Source: Ceratothoa steindachneri
Taxonomy: Eukaryota; Arthropoda; Malacostraca; Isopoda; Cymothoidae
Reading direction: 5' to 3'
Length of the DNA stretch: 64,000 nt
Assembly: GCA_963969495.1 (NCBI GenBank)
Contig: OZ018331.1
Coordinates: forward strand, 153,930,684 to 153,994,683
A program made the position numbers and the translations under genes. The notes beneath the pieces are model-generated. The model saw only the letters and a program-made list of their open reading frames with translations. It had not been told where the DNA came from and made no database searches. The first letter of the stretch is position 1, and every line of letters starts with the position of its first letter. Shown here one piece after another: positions 21,420 to 31,989 of the stretch.

Positions 21420-23330
21420 GAGCTTCTTTCTCTTGGAGACTACCAAGCTCTTATCCGAATAGTGTCCCTATTACTTTATACTCGTTTCACCTACTCTGCC
21501 CTACCTAGAAAAAGTGTCTAAACAGGGCCCGCCTGCCGGTCCTGACCACTCCTCCCCATACTGGGGCCTCCTTATTCGCGCCCCTATAGGGCTTCTTTCC
21601 GGGGTTCGGACACGTCAGAAACCGATGGTCACTACAGGCCTCAACTGGCAGAGAAGTTATAAGATAACGCGGTGTGCTGCTGTCGTTAAGGGGAAGGCGA
21701 TTTCAAGGCGGAACCGCTGCCTTTGGACGAAAGATCCACCCACGCGCGGGTGTGCGCTCCCGCCCACGATCCTTCAAGTGAACCTGGTTACGTCAGTGGT
21801 CTTGACGCGTGAGAGATTTCTTCACCTACTTCCAATCTTGAAAACTGAATAGTGAAAAAGTAGGAATTCGTAAGTTCTCTTGATGAGCCTTGAGTATCTC
21901 TAATCAAATGATGCGCAGTGTCGAGGTTTAGTGAGTGGGTAATCCCAGTCCCACTTCCTGGACATATATTTTATTACCACACCGAAATGAAGCGGAGGTG
22001 AAGCGTATCCAATACACCTACCTTAGCCACTTCCGGTGAATAAGAATAACCCCGGTGCGTACCTTTTAAACAAAACTAAGATGATGATCCCCTGAGTGTG
22101 TCCCCCACTCAGTAAAATCCAACCATGGGTGGATCGGTCTAATATTGAGATTTAAGCCGAGTGGATTGCTTAATAATTGCCAAAGGATCGTCCAAATTAG
22201 TTAAACACACAGATACAAAAATAATCTTTAATGTACATGAATTTAAAATAAGCCACAGCGTATATAAATATAAATAGAATTAACCTTGCACTGAATAAAT
22301 AAGTCTACAAAAATGTCGGGGGGATTACTTAAAAATTACTCACTAGGATGCTTTCGTCTTAATGACACCCGACAGAATGAAGGGAATATTATTATTGAGT
22401 TAAACACTGAATTAAGCACTTCTAATACTTGATGTTATGGTCTTGGGATGAGAATTCTAGTTCACAAATAAACTGGTGAATTAGGGGATGGGATAATTCA
22501 ATTAACGATACCTTTTGAGTTCGTAAGTATTTTTGAAGGGGACGTGAAGATCTTCTGGTGACGATGATCGAACTTAGTCCGGCCGTTCGAGGTTACCGAA
22601 TGAGAAGGTAATCCTAGACTGGTGATATAATGATCCTATTCCGGATCACGAAGGTGAGCCAAACGGTGACTCAAATCGGACTTCCTCCTCGGAGTACCTG
22701 TCCGATTATTCGGCTCCTGGAGTGGGTAGTCAAAACCGATTACCTCGTTACGTCTAGGGTAATCCGCAGAGGGAGGTCCTGTGTAACCTCAGACTCTGAA
22801 GGAAAGTTGAGGCCTGCGAGAAGTTTAGCACCTACAAGTACCGTGACGGTAACAACCAATTCCCCGAGAAGTTCCTTCCTTGCAGCGGGCGAACGGTTTC
22901 CTTTGTGGATCGGGCTCCACACAAACTCGACGTAGGTCCAAGATCTTCTGCCTGATTCCAGGGAGAAGTTTTCCTTTTATTTCCCTCGCGAGCAGAAATC
23001 CGTATCGTCGCGCGAAAGACCTTTTTTCATATTTGGGCAGACAGTATGTCTTTCATGTCTTCGAGCCATCTCGGAGTTTCCGGTGGCGCGAAAAATGGTG
23101 ACAGAGAATTCGAGGCGAGAGGTGCATTTAGAGATACGAAAGGGCACGCAGCTTGTGTTGGAGTATTTCTGCGTACACATATGTACGCGGTATTTAGACT
23201 TCTACATGCAGTCTCGAATAAAATACCCCCGGTTTTTAGGGGATATTTTTCCCTTCTCGCTTGAGCGTAATGTCAAGGGAAACGAGCCAATCCCGTGAGT
23301 GTAATTTTTAAAAAAACTTTAATGTTCGAT
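21420..23330. other. Unassigned stretch upstream of LINE-C, probably its 5' UTR and flank
   Basis: GC-richer sequence without a recognisable protein. Frames at 21,514-21,852 and 22,630-22,935 lack motifs. From 21,420 to about 21,850 it may be the LINE-C 5' UTR. The rest I cannot assign. Confidence 0.35.
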
Positions 23331-23339
23331 TCCAGCTCG

Positions 23340-24540
23340 TAGCCTGGGTGTTGAGGGCCGGCTTTTCGTCGTTTATTAAGATGGCTTCTAAGATGTTCAG
23401 CCTAGCTTTATTTACCTTCATATTTACCTCTTTCAACTAGAAAATCTCTAGTAGGTTGATGTTACGTGCCCTCTCTATATGATTTGGCGGCCCTCCGCTT
23501 TGAAGATCATGATTAAACGCCTCGAAATGGTGGTGGTTGTCATGCCAACATATTGTGAGTTATTATGAAGCTTGCAGTCTTCATGGGGGAAATTAAATTC
23601 GTAAACTATGTTGGTTGACTTTAGATTCGAGGAGTTTTTCATAAAAAGATTGTTAACTTTTGTCGTTTTATAGTATATAATTAGTTGAATTTTGTCCATT
23701 TGATTCTTAACCTTGATGTTACGGTTAACAATCTCCTTGATGTTTTTTCTTCTATTTTATAGGCCGTAGACTTTTTATTTCGGTAATACAGTTTGATGTT
23801 ATTTACTGGTTCCTGATTACTTTTCGTTTGATCTGTTTCTTTGAATTGCTTACTTAAAAATGATTGAAGTTGTTTGTCAATCATGCTGTTCGGGAAACTG
23901 TTGTTCGCGAGGGTTTGTTTTACGCGGGAGATCTCTTGATGGAAAAGTTCCCACGTGGAGCGGCATTTGTATGTTCGGTGGATGTATGAGCCGATTACAC
24001 TTTTTTGTACCTTTCAGCACATTCACCATCCGCGTTGAGGCATCTTCATATGTCTGTACTTTTTTATATACTTTTGTGATATAACTTCTATTGATGTTTT
24101 GAGCCTCAACGTCTAGAAAAGGGCGTTTATTGTCCGTGTTTAATTCATAAGTGAATTTTAACACGGAGTCCTCCTTAAATGCTGTTTGATGATCTTCAGA
24201 TGTTCTTCGTTTTGGACGTTGATGAAGATTTCGTCTACGTATCGGCAATATGGGTGTGGCTTATTTTCCCTGTTGTCAAATAAGCTCTCTTCAAGTTGAC
24301 CCATATAGTAGTTGGCGAAGGTCGGACCTAGGGGTGATCCCATAGGTATCCATCCACTTGCGTGGAAAGATTACGGTCCGATGTCCTGAACGGAGCCTCT
24401 GATGTGCAAGAACGTAGCATATTCCTTAAGATGTTTTGGTCAAGATTTGGAGGAGACATTGTAGGATAGTGGTACACATGTTGTATAAGGATGTCGATGG
24501 TCTGAGAGATAGGCACATTAGTAAACAGGCTTTCCACATC
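23340..24540 (-). pseudogene. Penelope-like element, RT core to GIY-YIG (3' part of a split copy)
   Basis: The minus strand begins abruptly at 24,540 with DVESLFTNVPISQTIDI, a conserved early RT block of PLEs. It continues with GSPLGPTFANYYMGQLEE (24,343 frame) and the catalytic box CRYVDEIFI, where the usual YxDD second aspartate is glutamate. A connector follows, then the GIY-YIG nuclease NIVYEFNFPHEDCKL and SQYVGMTTTTISRRL at about 23,600-23,530. Frameshifts occur between blocks. The missing 5' part of the RT is present next door in the opposite orientation. Confidence 0.85.
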
Positions 24541-24817
24541 ACTTCCAAAAGATCATCGGCGATTATACACCAAGATATCTGTATGAAAACGTAAAAATAC
24601 ATAAGCCGAACAACCTATTGAGGCCTATCACTTCTCAAGTCACGACACCAACGTACGGTTTAGTTAAAACTCTATTAAATAATAAAACCGTACATCCCTT
24701 CAAAGTATAGCCTAAAGTCTACGGAGGAATTTATCGATATATGTACTACGCTCTACAAGACCGACAGGACTAATAGCATCCCTTGATGTGGAAAGCCTGT
24801 TTACGAATGTGCCTATC
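24541..24817 (+). pseudogene. Penelope-like element, inverted 5' RT segment
   Basis: The plus strand reads DYTPRYLYENVKIHKPNN and LRPITSQVTTPTYGLVKTL, which is the N-terminal RT region of PLEs (the family motif is KIHKP...LRPI). It continues through KSTEEFIDICTTLY to SLDVESLFTNVPIA at 24,776-24,820. The last 33 bases (24,785-24,817) repeat, with one mismatch, the first 33 bases of the opposed minus-strand half (24,540-24,508). Together the two halves cover one element with its 5' segment flipped. Confidence 0.8.
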
Positions 24818-25640
24818 GCACATTCCAAACGAAGAACGTCAAAAATGAAGTTGTGATTGGTAGATGGGAATTCAAATCTGCAGGGATAGGTTGTTAGGTC
24901 TCGATTCTCAAACAAATTTTGGATAAAAAAAAGAATACAATTTTAATCGAATAATACGGCTAAAATTTCATTGAGTTTTAATAATTATTTTTAATTTTAG
25001 CGTAGTTTACAATTTAAAGACTTAGAATTCAATTTATTTCAAAGGTTGACCACAAATTGGGGCATATATGGTACACAGATAGTTTTTAAAAAATTTTGAG
25101 ATGTCACACTTGAGAGTCAAAACTTTAAGGGGGTGAGGTGATGAACGGCGGATTTGGGCTCGTTCTCGACGGTAGCGCTTCGAGGCCGAGGTCAGGGCGG
25201 CTTCATTCCTCGGTTGATTGTTTCGAACGGAATCGCTTGGAGAGCGTGGAGCGGAAATACCAACGCCAATATAGCTATCAAGGAGGCCATGGAGCGGGAA
25301 CCGAACTTCCGTGTGACTATCCCAGTCAGAGCTAAAGAAGAATTCATCAGAAAAATCCTCAACTAGAACAGCTAAATAGAAGGCCATCAGAATTGTCCTC
25401 AGCCATCCTCAACCAGAACAACTAAAGAGGAAGTCATCAGAAAAGTCAGCCAGAACGACTGTATTAACTGCTGGGTAAATTATTTTCTCCCGTGAACACA
25501 TGCGTGAAGTCGAAAAAGAGGTACGGTCAAGTGAAAATATTTGACTCGCCTCCAAAATCAGAGCCCTGACTCTTGAAAAAATTTATATTCCGTGTGTTCC
25601 GAGGAATCGAAAATAGCGGGAAGTGACTTAAAATTGTCAA
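24818..25640. other. Spacer between split PLE and LINE-D, no recognised gene
   Basis: No conserved frame. A GC-richer island at 25,130-25,330 has frames on both strands without motifs. A short phrase (CCATCAGAA...TCCTCA...CAACTAGAACA) recurs at about 25,345-25,440, so the start of the LINE-D 5' UTR may lie here. Confidence 0.35.
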
Positions 25641-26290
25641 ATTCACACAATAAACAGTGAGATGCTCACATAATAAACAGTGTGATTGTGTTAAAAATCA
25701 CTCGATAATTCATACGTCACAAACAGGGCCGAAGTTCGACGCAATTTCGTAAGTGACCATAAAAGCTATATTCCATAAGTGCATAAATTTTCGATAAGTA
25801 CAATTAATAAATAGAACAATAAATTCATGAAAAAAAACAATGAGAAGCTTACATGATAAACAGTGTGATGATGTTAATGATCACTCGATAAATCATACGT
25901 TACAAACAGTGCCGAAGCTCGACATAATTTCGGAAGAGGACCGAAAAGCTCTATTCCACAAGTGTATAAATTAACATCAAGTGTAAATTAATAAAGCGAG
26001 CAAATAGATTAGCGTTTAGCTCAAAACTCAGAAAAACCTAAATGCAAATACATTCTAGTGGTAATTTATTCTAAGTTAATGTAAACATTATAAATTAACA
26101 AGCGAGGTCCAGAAGCGAAGTGTATTAAGCAGATTGATTTAAGTGCAATACAAGAAAACTAACAAATAAATTCGTAACTTTGCCCAAAACTCAGTGAAAT
26201 CCAAGTGCCACAACATTCTGGTGGATTTCCATTCTAAGTGAAGACAAGTATAATAAATAAACAAGTGCCAAACAAGGAGTACACCAAAAG
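25640..26290 (+). repeat. Tandem 5' UTR units of LINE-D
   Basis: Two related pairs are visible. Unit A is at about 25,640-25,805 and again at 25,835-25,985; both contain ATAAACAGTGTGAT, TCACTCGATAA and GCCGAAG..CGAC. Unit B is at about 26,005-26,105 and again at 26,160-26,280; both contain CAAAACTCAG, ACATTCT.GTGG and AATAA..AACAAG. Divergence is moderate. They lie directly upstream of ORF1, like monomeric 5' promoters of some LINEs. Confidence 0.7.
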
Positions 26291-26569
26291 TCATAGTAAC
26301 TGGAACAGGACTCAGGTACGTGGAACGGATATAATATTCTTTGCTCTCCTGCACATCTTTATCTCCTTCTAACTTTCAAAGGTACTTGGTAAAAAGACAT
26401 ATCTCAATAAGGGTATATAATATCTCTAACCGCCAAAATAGCTCCCCTATAAATTTCCATAGCCCTCCCCCCCCCACACACACCATAGAAAACACGGCTT
26501 CAAAACTGATAACCTTCCTCAGGAAGTAGCAAAATGAGAGAGACAACTAGGATTCCCGTGTGAGCCCTA
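26290..26569 (+). other. LINE-D 5' UTR, unique part
   Basis: No coding motif. It contains a C/A-rich run (26,466-26,484) and joins the repeated 5' UTR units to the start of the ORF1 homology. Confidence 0.4.
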
Positions 26570-28101
26570 TCCCGGGAAAAGCCGGATAAGGGAAAAGTAT
26601 TCGCACTATTTACGGTGAAATAAATATAGCACTAGTAAGGCTGATAGACAACCCCTAAGGATATGTAAGAATATGCCAAAATGAAAAGGATGTAGAAGCT
26701 CTGACATCAGAGAAGGCAGTGAACTTGCTGAAGAGCATAGGGTTGGTCCCCAGAATCCAACCCCAGATACTCGTACTTACACATAGGAGCGTAATATGCA
26801 GACGCCTTGATCCATGAGTAGGTTCACATGAACCCGATGAGATAAAGAGTGAAATAGAGAGCAACCATAAATGGGCATCGCTGATTGAAGTGGTAAAGTT
26901 TAAAGCATATACTCATGTATGTAAGGTTGTCTTTAGAGACACTGGTATTGCCCAAAGAGCCACAGAGAACGGGCTCCTAACGTTCAACGTAAGGATACTA
27001 CCTGAGCAAATAGAAAGGGAGGAGTTTACTGCGGTACAGATTTGCTTCAAGTGTTATAGCCTGTTGGACCACTCGACAAGGGCGTGTCCCCAGGAAAAAG
27101 AACTATGCTCGGAATGCGGGTCAGACAAACATAACTGGCGAAGCTGTGAAGGTGAGCATAAAAAATGCATAAATTGTGGTGGTAATCACCGAACACTAGC
27201 AATGCCATGTCCAGTAAAGAGAGACATAATAAAAAAGAAGAACGAAGAAAAAAAGCAAGCAGAAGAAAAAAAGAAAAACGCAAGCTACTCGCAGGTGGCA
27301 AAAGCTACTATCTCGGAAATATCCAAAGAAAAAAACTCCCTACAAGTCGAGAATGAGAACTCGACACAAATAATGGCGTGCATATATTATGCACATATTG
27401 CTAATCTGACGAGGCCGGGAACATTTAGACCAGAATTAAACATGATACTCTGAAATAATGGGATGCCGCAAATGTGGTCCCCGGATAATATTCCCTCTGG
27501 GGAAATTCTAAAAATGAAATTTATAGAACCTACCCAAAGACAGACGACAGTGCAACAAAATGGGACCAACAATCGTGATCCAAGACTTGCCGCGCAAGAG
27601 GCCCGAAGGAAAAATGAAGAAACAGAGAAGAAAAATATAGAAAAACAACAAGAAAACGAGGAAATGGAAACCGAACAGGCACAGGCCATAAAAAAAATAG
27701 AGAACGTAAGACAAGGGAACGGAAACGATCTCACAGACAACATAGAAAAAGATCGCCAACGTCAACCCTAAGGAAGCATCAGGGAATAAATGCAAAAAGA
27801 ATTAACTTGAAACTGTACGCTACAGGGAATACAACCCTTTCCCACTGAACACCAATCAGAGACTATTACGGATGGAATCATTAACAGAAAAATGAAATGG
27901 GACTACGAAGACCAGATGCCACAAAATAAGGTAGAAGAAGCTCTGTACCAAGGCAGAGTTAAATGCACCCCAGATATTTACTATACAGTATCCCATAGCA
28001 AATTTAATAAAAAAAAAATGGAAAATGCCAGGCTCTGCCACAACAGAATACTATCTCTAAACAAGACAGGAAAAAAGACTAAAGCCAAAAGAAAGGAATA
28101 A
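26570..28101 (+). pseudogene. LINE-D ORF1, gag-like protein with CCHC knuckles
   Basis: The homologous N-terminal domain is spread over 26,580-26,880 in broken frames (NIALVRLID, VICRRL). The best frame starts at 26,890 (VKFKAYTHVCKVVFRD) and has knuckles CFKCYSLLDHSTRAC, CSECGSDKHNWRSC and CINCGGNHRTLAMPC. A Lys/Glu coiled-coil-like stretch follows, then QIMACIYYAHIANLTRPG to a stop at 27,451. The next frame (27,463-27,771) is a charged helix-rich tail. The C-terminal segment KWDYEDQMPQNKVEEALYQ ... YTVSHSKFNKKK (27,892-28,101) matches the end of LINE-C ORF1. The protein would coat LINE RNA. Confidence 0.8.
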
Positions 28102-28149
28102 CGTAAGAAAAGTTACAACAACAAAGGAAACAACAAACACATACAAACA

Positions 28150-28840
28150 TGGCTAATTTAAACAAAAACCTAAAAATTCTATACATGAACGTTAATGAAT
28201 GGTCCAGAAAAAGCTCAGTACTTGGCAATATTATACAAAAATCAAATCCGGACATAATCCTAATATCAGAACATGGGATAAATACAATTAACAGTGGCAT
28301 CAAAATATTTTAATATTATGTACACTCAACCAGCCACACAAACGAAGCTTACGATGGGGCCGCACTAGCAATTCACAAAGGAATTACATACCAAATCATT
28401 CTTCCATATGGCGAATCATATGTGGCAGCTGAAATAGAAACTACCATAGGACCCTTAATAATTGCTACAAGATACCAGATCCCAAGAAGAGATATCTACC
28501 AATCCACAACTTTACGCAACTTTTCGAACACTGAAAGAGTAATATTTGCAGGATACCTAAATGCTAGATGTGGGGCCTCTGAGTAAACCAGCACCAACAA
28601 GGCCGGGAGAAACCTGGAATTGCTGCTAGAACAGAATGTTGAATTACGCATAAGTTAGGAATTTCCACCCTACTACTCAGTAAGAAGCGCCACAAAACTT
28701 GACATAGTGCTAGCAAGCACCAAATTTACTTTTAACTACCATATTCACCAAGGACCAGTAATCAACAGTGATCATGAAGCAATAGCAATTTTCATATTAA
28801 CCAGCCCCATCCAAGCCCCAATCAGAGAAAGAAAAGCTTA
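28150..28840 (+). pseudogene. LINE-D APE-like endonuclease
   Basis: Starts at 28,150 with MANLNKNLKILYMNVNEW and reads DIILISEHGI, retaining the catalytic glutamate of the fold. An in-frame stop follows near 28,311. Then come GAALAIHKGITYQII, IGPLIIATRYQIPRR, FAGYLNARCGASE (a stop after SE), KLDIVLASTKF and NSDHEAIAIFILTSPI with the terminal SDH. Three or more in-frame stops inactivate it. This is the best-preserved endonuclease of the LINE-A/C/D family here. Confidence 0.85.
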
Positions 28841-30879
28841 TGGGCGCACTGACTTAGTCGCTTGTCAAGATTATGTACCAGGCCAATTGGATGAAGCGAC
28901 ACCAGAAGAAATTGATGAAGAGCTAAACCGCATAACAACAACGTTGCTAGAAGCGGACAGATTAGCTGTACCAAAGACCAAACACAAAACTATGCCAGCA
29001 CCAATCTGGACCCAAGAAATGATTAACATGCAAGAAGAATACAGAAGAACAGTCAAAGAAATCAACAGATGGGGACCCAGTACAGAACCCCATCTGATTC
29101 TACGGGAAACACGAGACAACCTACAACAACTCATCATATAACAATAATCGGAAATATGGAATCGACTCATTGAAAAACTCGATGAGGAGATGGATCCGAG
29201 GATTTTCTGGCAAACGGTAAAAAGGTATCGGGGGAAACCCTTAACAAGAGAGATGAAAATTAAAAAAAAATCATAGAGGGAAGGATATCACCGAGCCATA
29301 GCAACTGGAAACCGAATTTAGAAAGTGCTGGAAAAAACCATCTTCAGGATTACCCAGGAAGAAAAGGAAAACATCGACACCGAGTTCGGCAATGACGTCA
29401 TTGACCAACTAAACGATATAATAGAAAGCACGTACCCTTTTAACAACACCGCGGGAGAGAGAGACCCATGACAGGCTATGGAATAAAAATTAGGCACCAA
29501 GAATTAAGCCAAACACTGAAAGGATTTAAACAACGAAACCCAGGCTACACCGGATTAGCAAAGGCAAATTACGCTAACGCCACACCCAACATTATACAAG
29601 GGATATTAATTGTGATGAATAAGGCCCTCAACACAGGGTACTACCCCGACGAATGAAAATTATCTAAAAGAATATTTATTCCAAAATCGGGAAAGAACCC
29701 AACCTCTCCGGCTGACTATCGACCAATCTCTCTACTTGAGTTTGGCGGAAAGATTATGGAAAAGATCATTTTTGGCAGAGTGCAGACCTACCTTGATGCC
29801 AACGAACTACAAAAACAACAGCAACATGGGTCTAGGAGGCAGAGGGGGTACTGACAATGCACCTGCAATGGTCACCGAGAAACTGGCAAAGATAGAGGAG
29901 GAAAAGAAATATACTGACCTAGTGTTGAGGGGTGTAAAGAAGGCGTTCGATAAAGTATGGTACCGCGGCCTACAATATAATATTCTCCAACTAGGGCTAA
30001 ACTCCAGACTGGAGAAGATAATTTGTGACTACGTCATGGGCCGAAGAGCCTTCATCACAATCGGGAAGCTCCAAGGCCCAGAATTTAGACTAGAAGAGGG
30101 AGCCCCCCAGGGTGGGTGTATCAGCCTACTTCTATACTCGACTTTTACCAGAGTCCGCCCAAGCCCTAGGCTTGAAGAATCAATGCATATCCAGTTCGCG
30201 GATGACGTGTCACAGATAGTAGTGTCCCCTTACAAGAATGAGAGAACTATGGCTAGAGAACCTCAATGGAAGATCGCAACAAACCCCAACAAATTCACCA
30301 TCATCCCGATTAAAAGAAACAAGACAGCTCCAATAAGAATTGGTGACGCAAGATACTCATAAAAACCATCAGGCACAATTTTAGAATTAAAAATTAATAA
30401 ATACGGATACTCTGATCAACCCAAAAGCATCACAGCACGAACCAAAAAAGATCTCAATGAATTTTACAGGTTTAAAAACCTAAACATAAAAAAAATACAA
30501 GAAAAAGATCTACACTGCCTACATACGACCCAAGATTATATAGCCCTCTATGCCACTGATAGCGCTACCAAAGTCTTTGCGCAACAAGCTACAAACAATA
30601 CAAAACAAAGCAACACTAGTAATTACAAATACTACAAGAGAAAGAAAACGACAACGAACACTCCATGAGGAAATCAAATTAATGGCAATTAATTGTGACC
30701 TAGGAACGAGAGCACAAAAAATATGGAGAAAATTAGAAAGTATTACAGAACCAGATTTTCTAAGAAATCACTTTGAGATCCTTAATCCATACCAACCACA
30801 AGCTAGGCGAAAATTTCCCAGCATCAAAATAGCTTCTAGGAACAATCAATTGCCAATATACAGAGCGAGACAACATTAA
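28841..30879 (+). pseudogene. LINE-D reverse transcriptase
   Basis: Follows the endonuclease. A linker (28,850-29,140) and an RT N-terminal region (29,468-29,656: LSQTLKGFKQRNPGYTGLAK, then NKALNTGYYPDE and a stop) lead to ADYRPISLLEFGGKIMEKI in a shifted frame at about 29,720. The frame at 29,736-30,362 contains GVKKAFDKVWYRGLQYNIL, EEGAPQGGCISLLLYSTF and the catalytic QFADDVSQIV. A thumb and C-terminal part run to a stop at 30,879. Frameshifts and stops inactivate it, but every RT block survives. Confidence 0.88.
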
Positions 30880-31603
30880 GAGGACAACAGTAAAAACGAC
30901 ATTATGTAGAACATTACATAAAATGAATTTGACATAAGTCAAAGCAAAAAAAAACTTAAGAGGCTTGAAAGCTACAATCAACCCAACTCAACTCTAAACT
31001 AGAATTATACATGTATACATGCACACGTGTATGTACACCCCTCAACACCAGGTCAGTATAAAGAGAAAGAAAAAAAGGAAACAACAATAAAATAATGATA
31101 CAACGACATGAAATCTATATAAGTAAAACTACTTTACAGGCTTTGAAGCCAAACCCAAAGAATAATAAAACAAAGTAATAGAAAACGAAATATATAAACT
31201 GAGATACCCTTTCACTAGGGACCTAACCTCTTACCTCTATATCTATCTTCCTTTAAATTTTTCACCACTAATTCTCCTATAATACGATATATATTTTCCA
31301 AGTCCAAGTTCTTTTCATTCAACCTGATTCAGACTCCACCATACTTCATCGGTAGAGGAGGAAAGAATACCCAAAGACGCCCCGAAGATGATCAAAGAGA
31401 TTGAAAGCTCAGTAATTTTACCAAACCCATTTATTAAAAGGAGATATGAGCATAGGACAAGGTATGTACCATCTACAAGATGGACTAAAAAAGGCAGCAA
31501 GAAGAATAGAAAGTTGCCAAAGAAAATTGATTAAGGCCAAATATACCATGGTGTTCAACAAAATTTGCATCCGAGAAAGACTGCTGCCCATCTACACACA
31601 AAT

Positions 31604-31615
<12 letters not shown>
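30880..31615 (+). other. LINE-D 3' UTR
   Basis: Non-coding. The last 300 bases (31,310-31,600) align with the LINE-A 3' UTR in reverse complement, including CATCTACAAGATGGAC at 31,470-31,485. It ends at the (AT)n tract. Confidence 0.65.
31378..31414 (+). ncRNA. Hammerhead-like motif in LINE-D 3' UTR
   Basis: CCGAAGA (31,382-31,388), one T, GATC-AAAGA-GATT stem II (one G-U wobble), GAAA (31,403-31,406), palindromic AGCT stem III (31,406-31,409) and C at 31,410. It matches the LINE-A motif base for base in the core, including the non-canonical C at core position 4. Stem I is weaker than in LINE-A. Confidence 0.5.

Positions 31616-31697
<82 letters not shown>
31616..31697. repeat. (AT)n microsatellite at the LINE-D 3' end
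   Basis: About 80 bases of AT repeat, preceded by a short CA run, ending exactly where LINE-D homology stops. Confidence 0.97.
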
Positions 31698-31700
<3 letters not shown>

Positions 31701-31756
31701 AACTCTCATTCTAAATTTGTCTGCAATTGGGGAGAATTAGAGTAGGTAACTGTAAA

Positions 31757-31870
31757 TTAGTGGAGCTCTCGTTAGCTCTAGTGGATAGGCTATTGGATTT
31801 TCATGCCTTATTACCCGGTTCAATCCCCAGCGAAAAGAGAGGACACATAAGATTGCGGCGTTCGCAGAAG
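31757..31870 (+). repeat. tRNA-derived SINE head
   Basis: RNA polymerase III box A-like (TTAGCTCTAGTGGATAGGC, about 31,772) and box B-like (CCGGTTCAATCCCC, about 31,814) are spaced as in a tRNA. The anticodon and acceptor stems do not fold well, so it is a SINE head or tRNA pseudogene rather than a working tRNA. Confidence 0.6.
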
Positions 31871-31989
31871 GCTCTACCCATGTACATTACCATAATTAGT
31901 CATGTCACATTCTACGCTGACTTTCGTTCAGAGAGTGACAATTTATTATACTATAATTTGATGAGTGATGGAGGGGTTGAGTTTTAAGA

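Noticed and set aside
31757..31835. Functional tRNA gene
   Set aside because: Box A and box B are present but anticodon and acceptor stems do not pair; a SINE head or tRNA relic is better supported.
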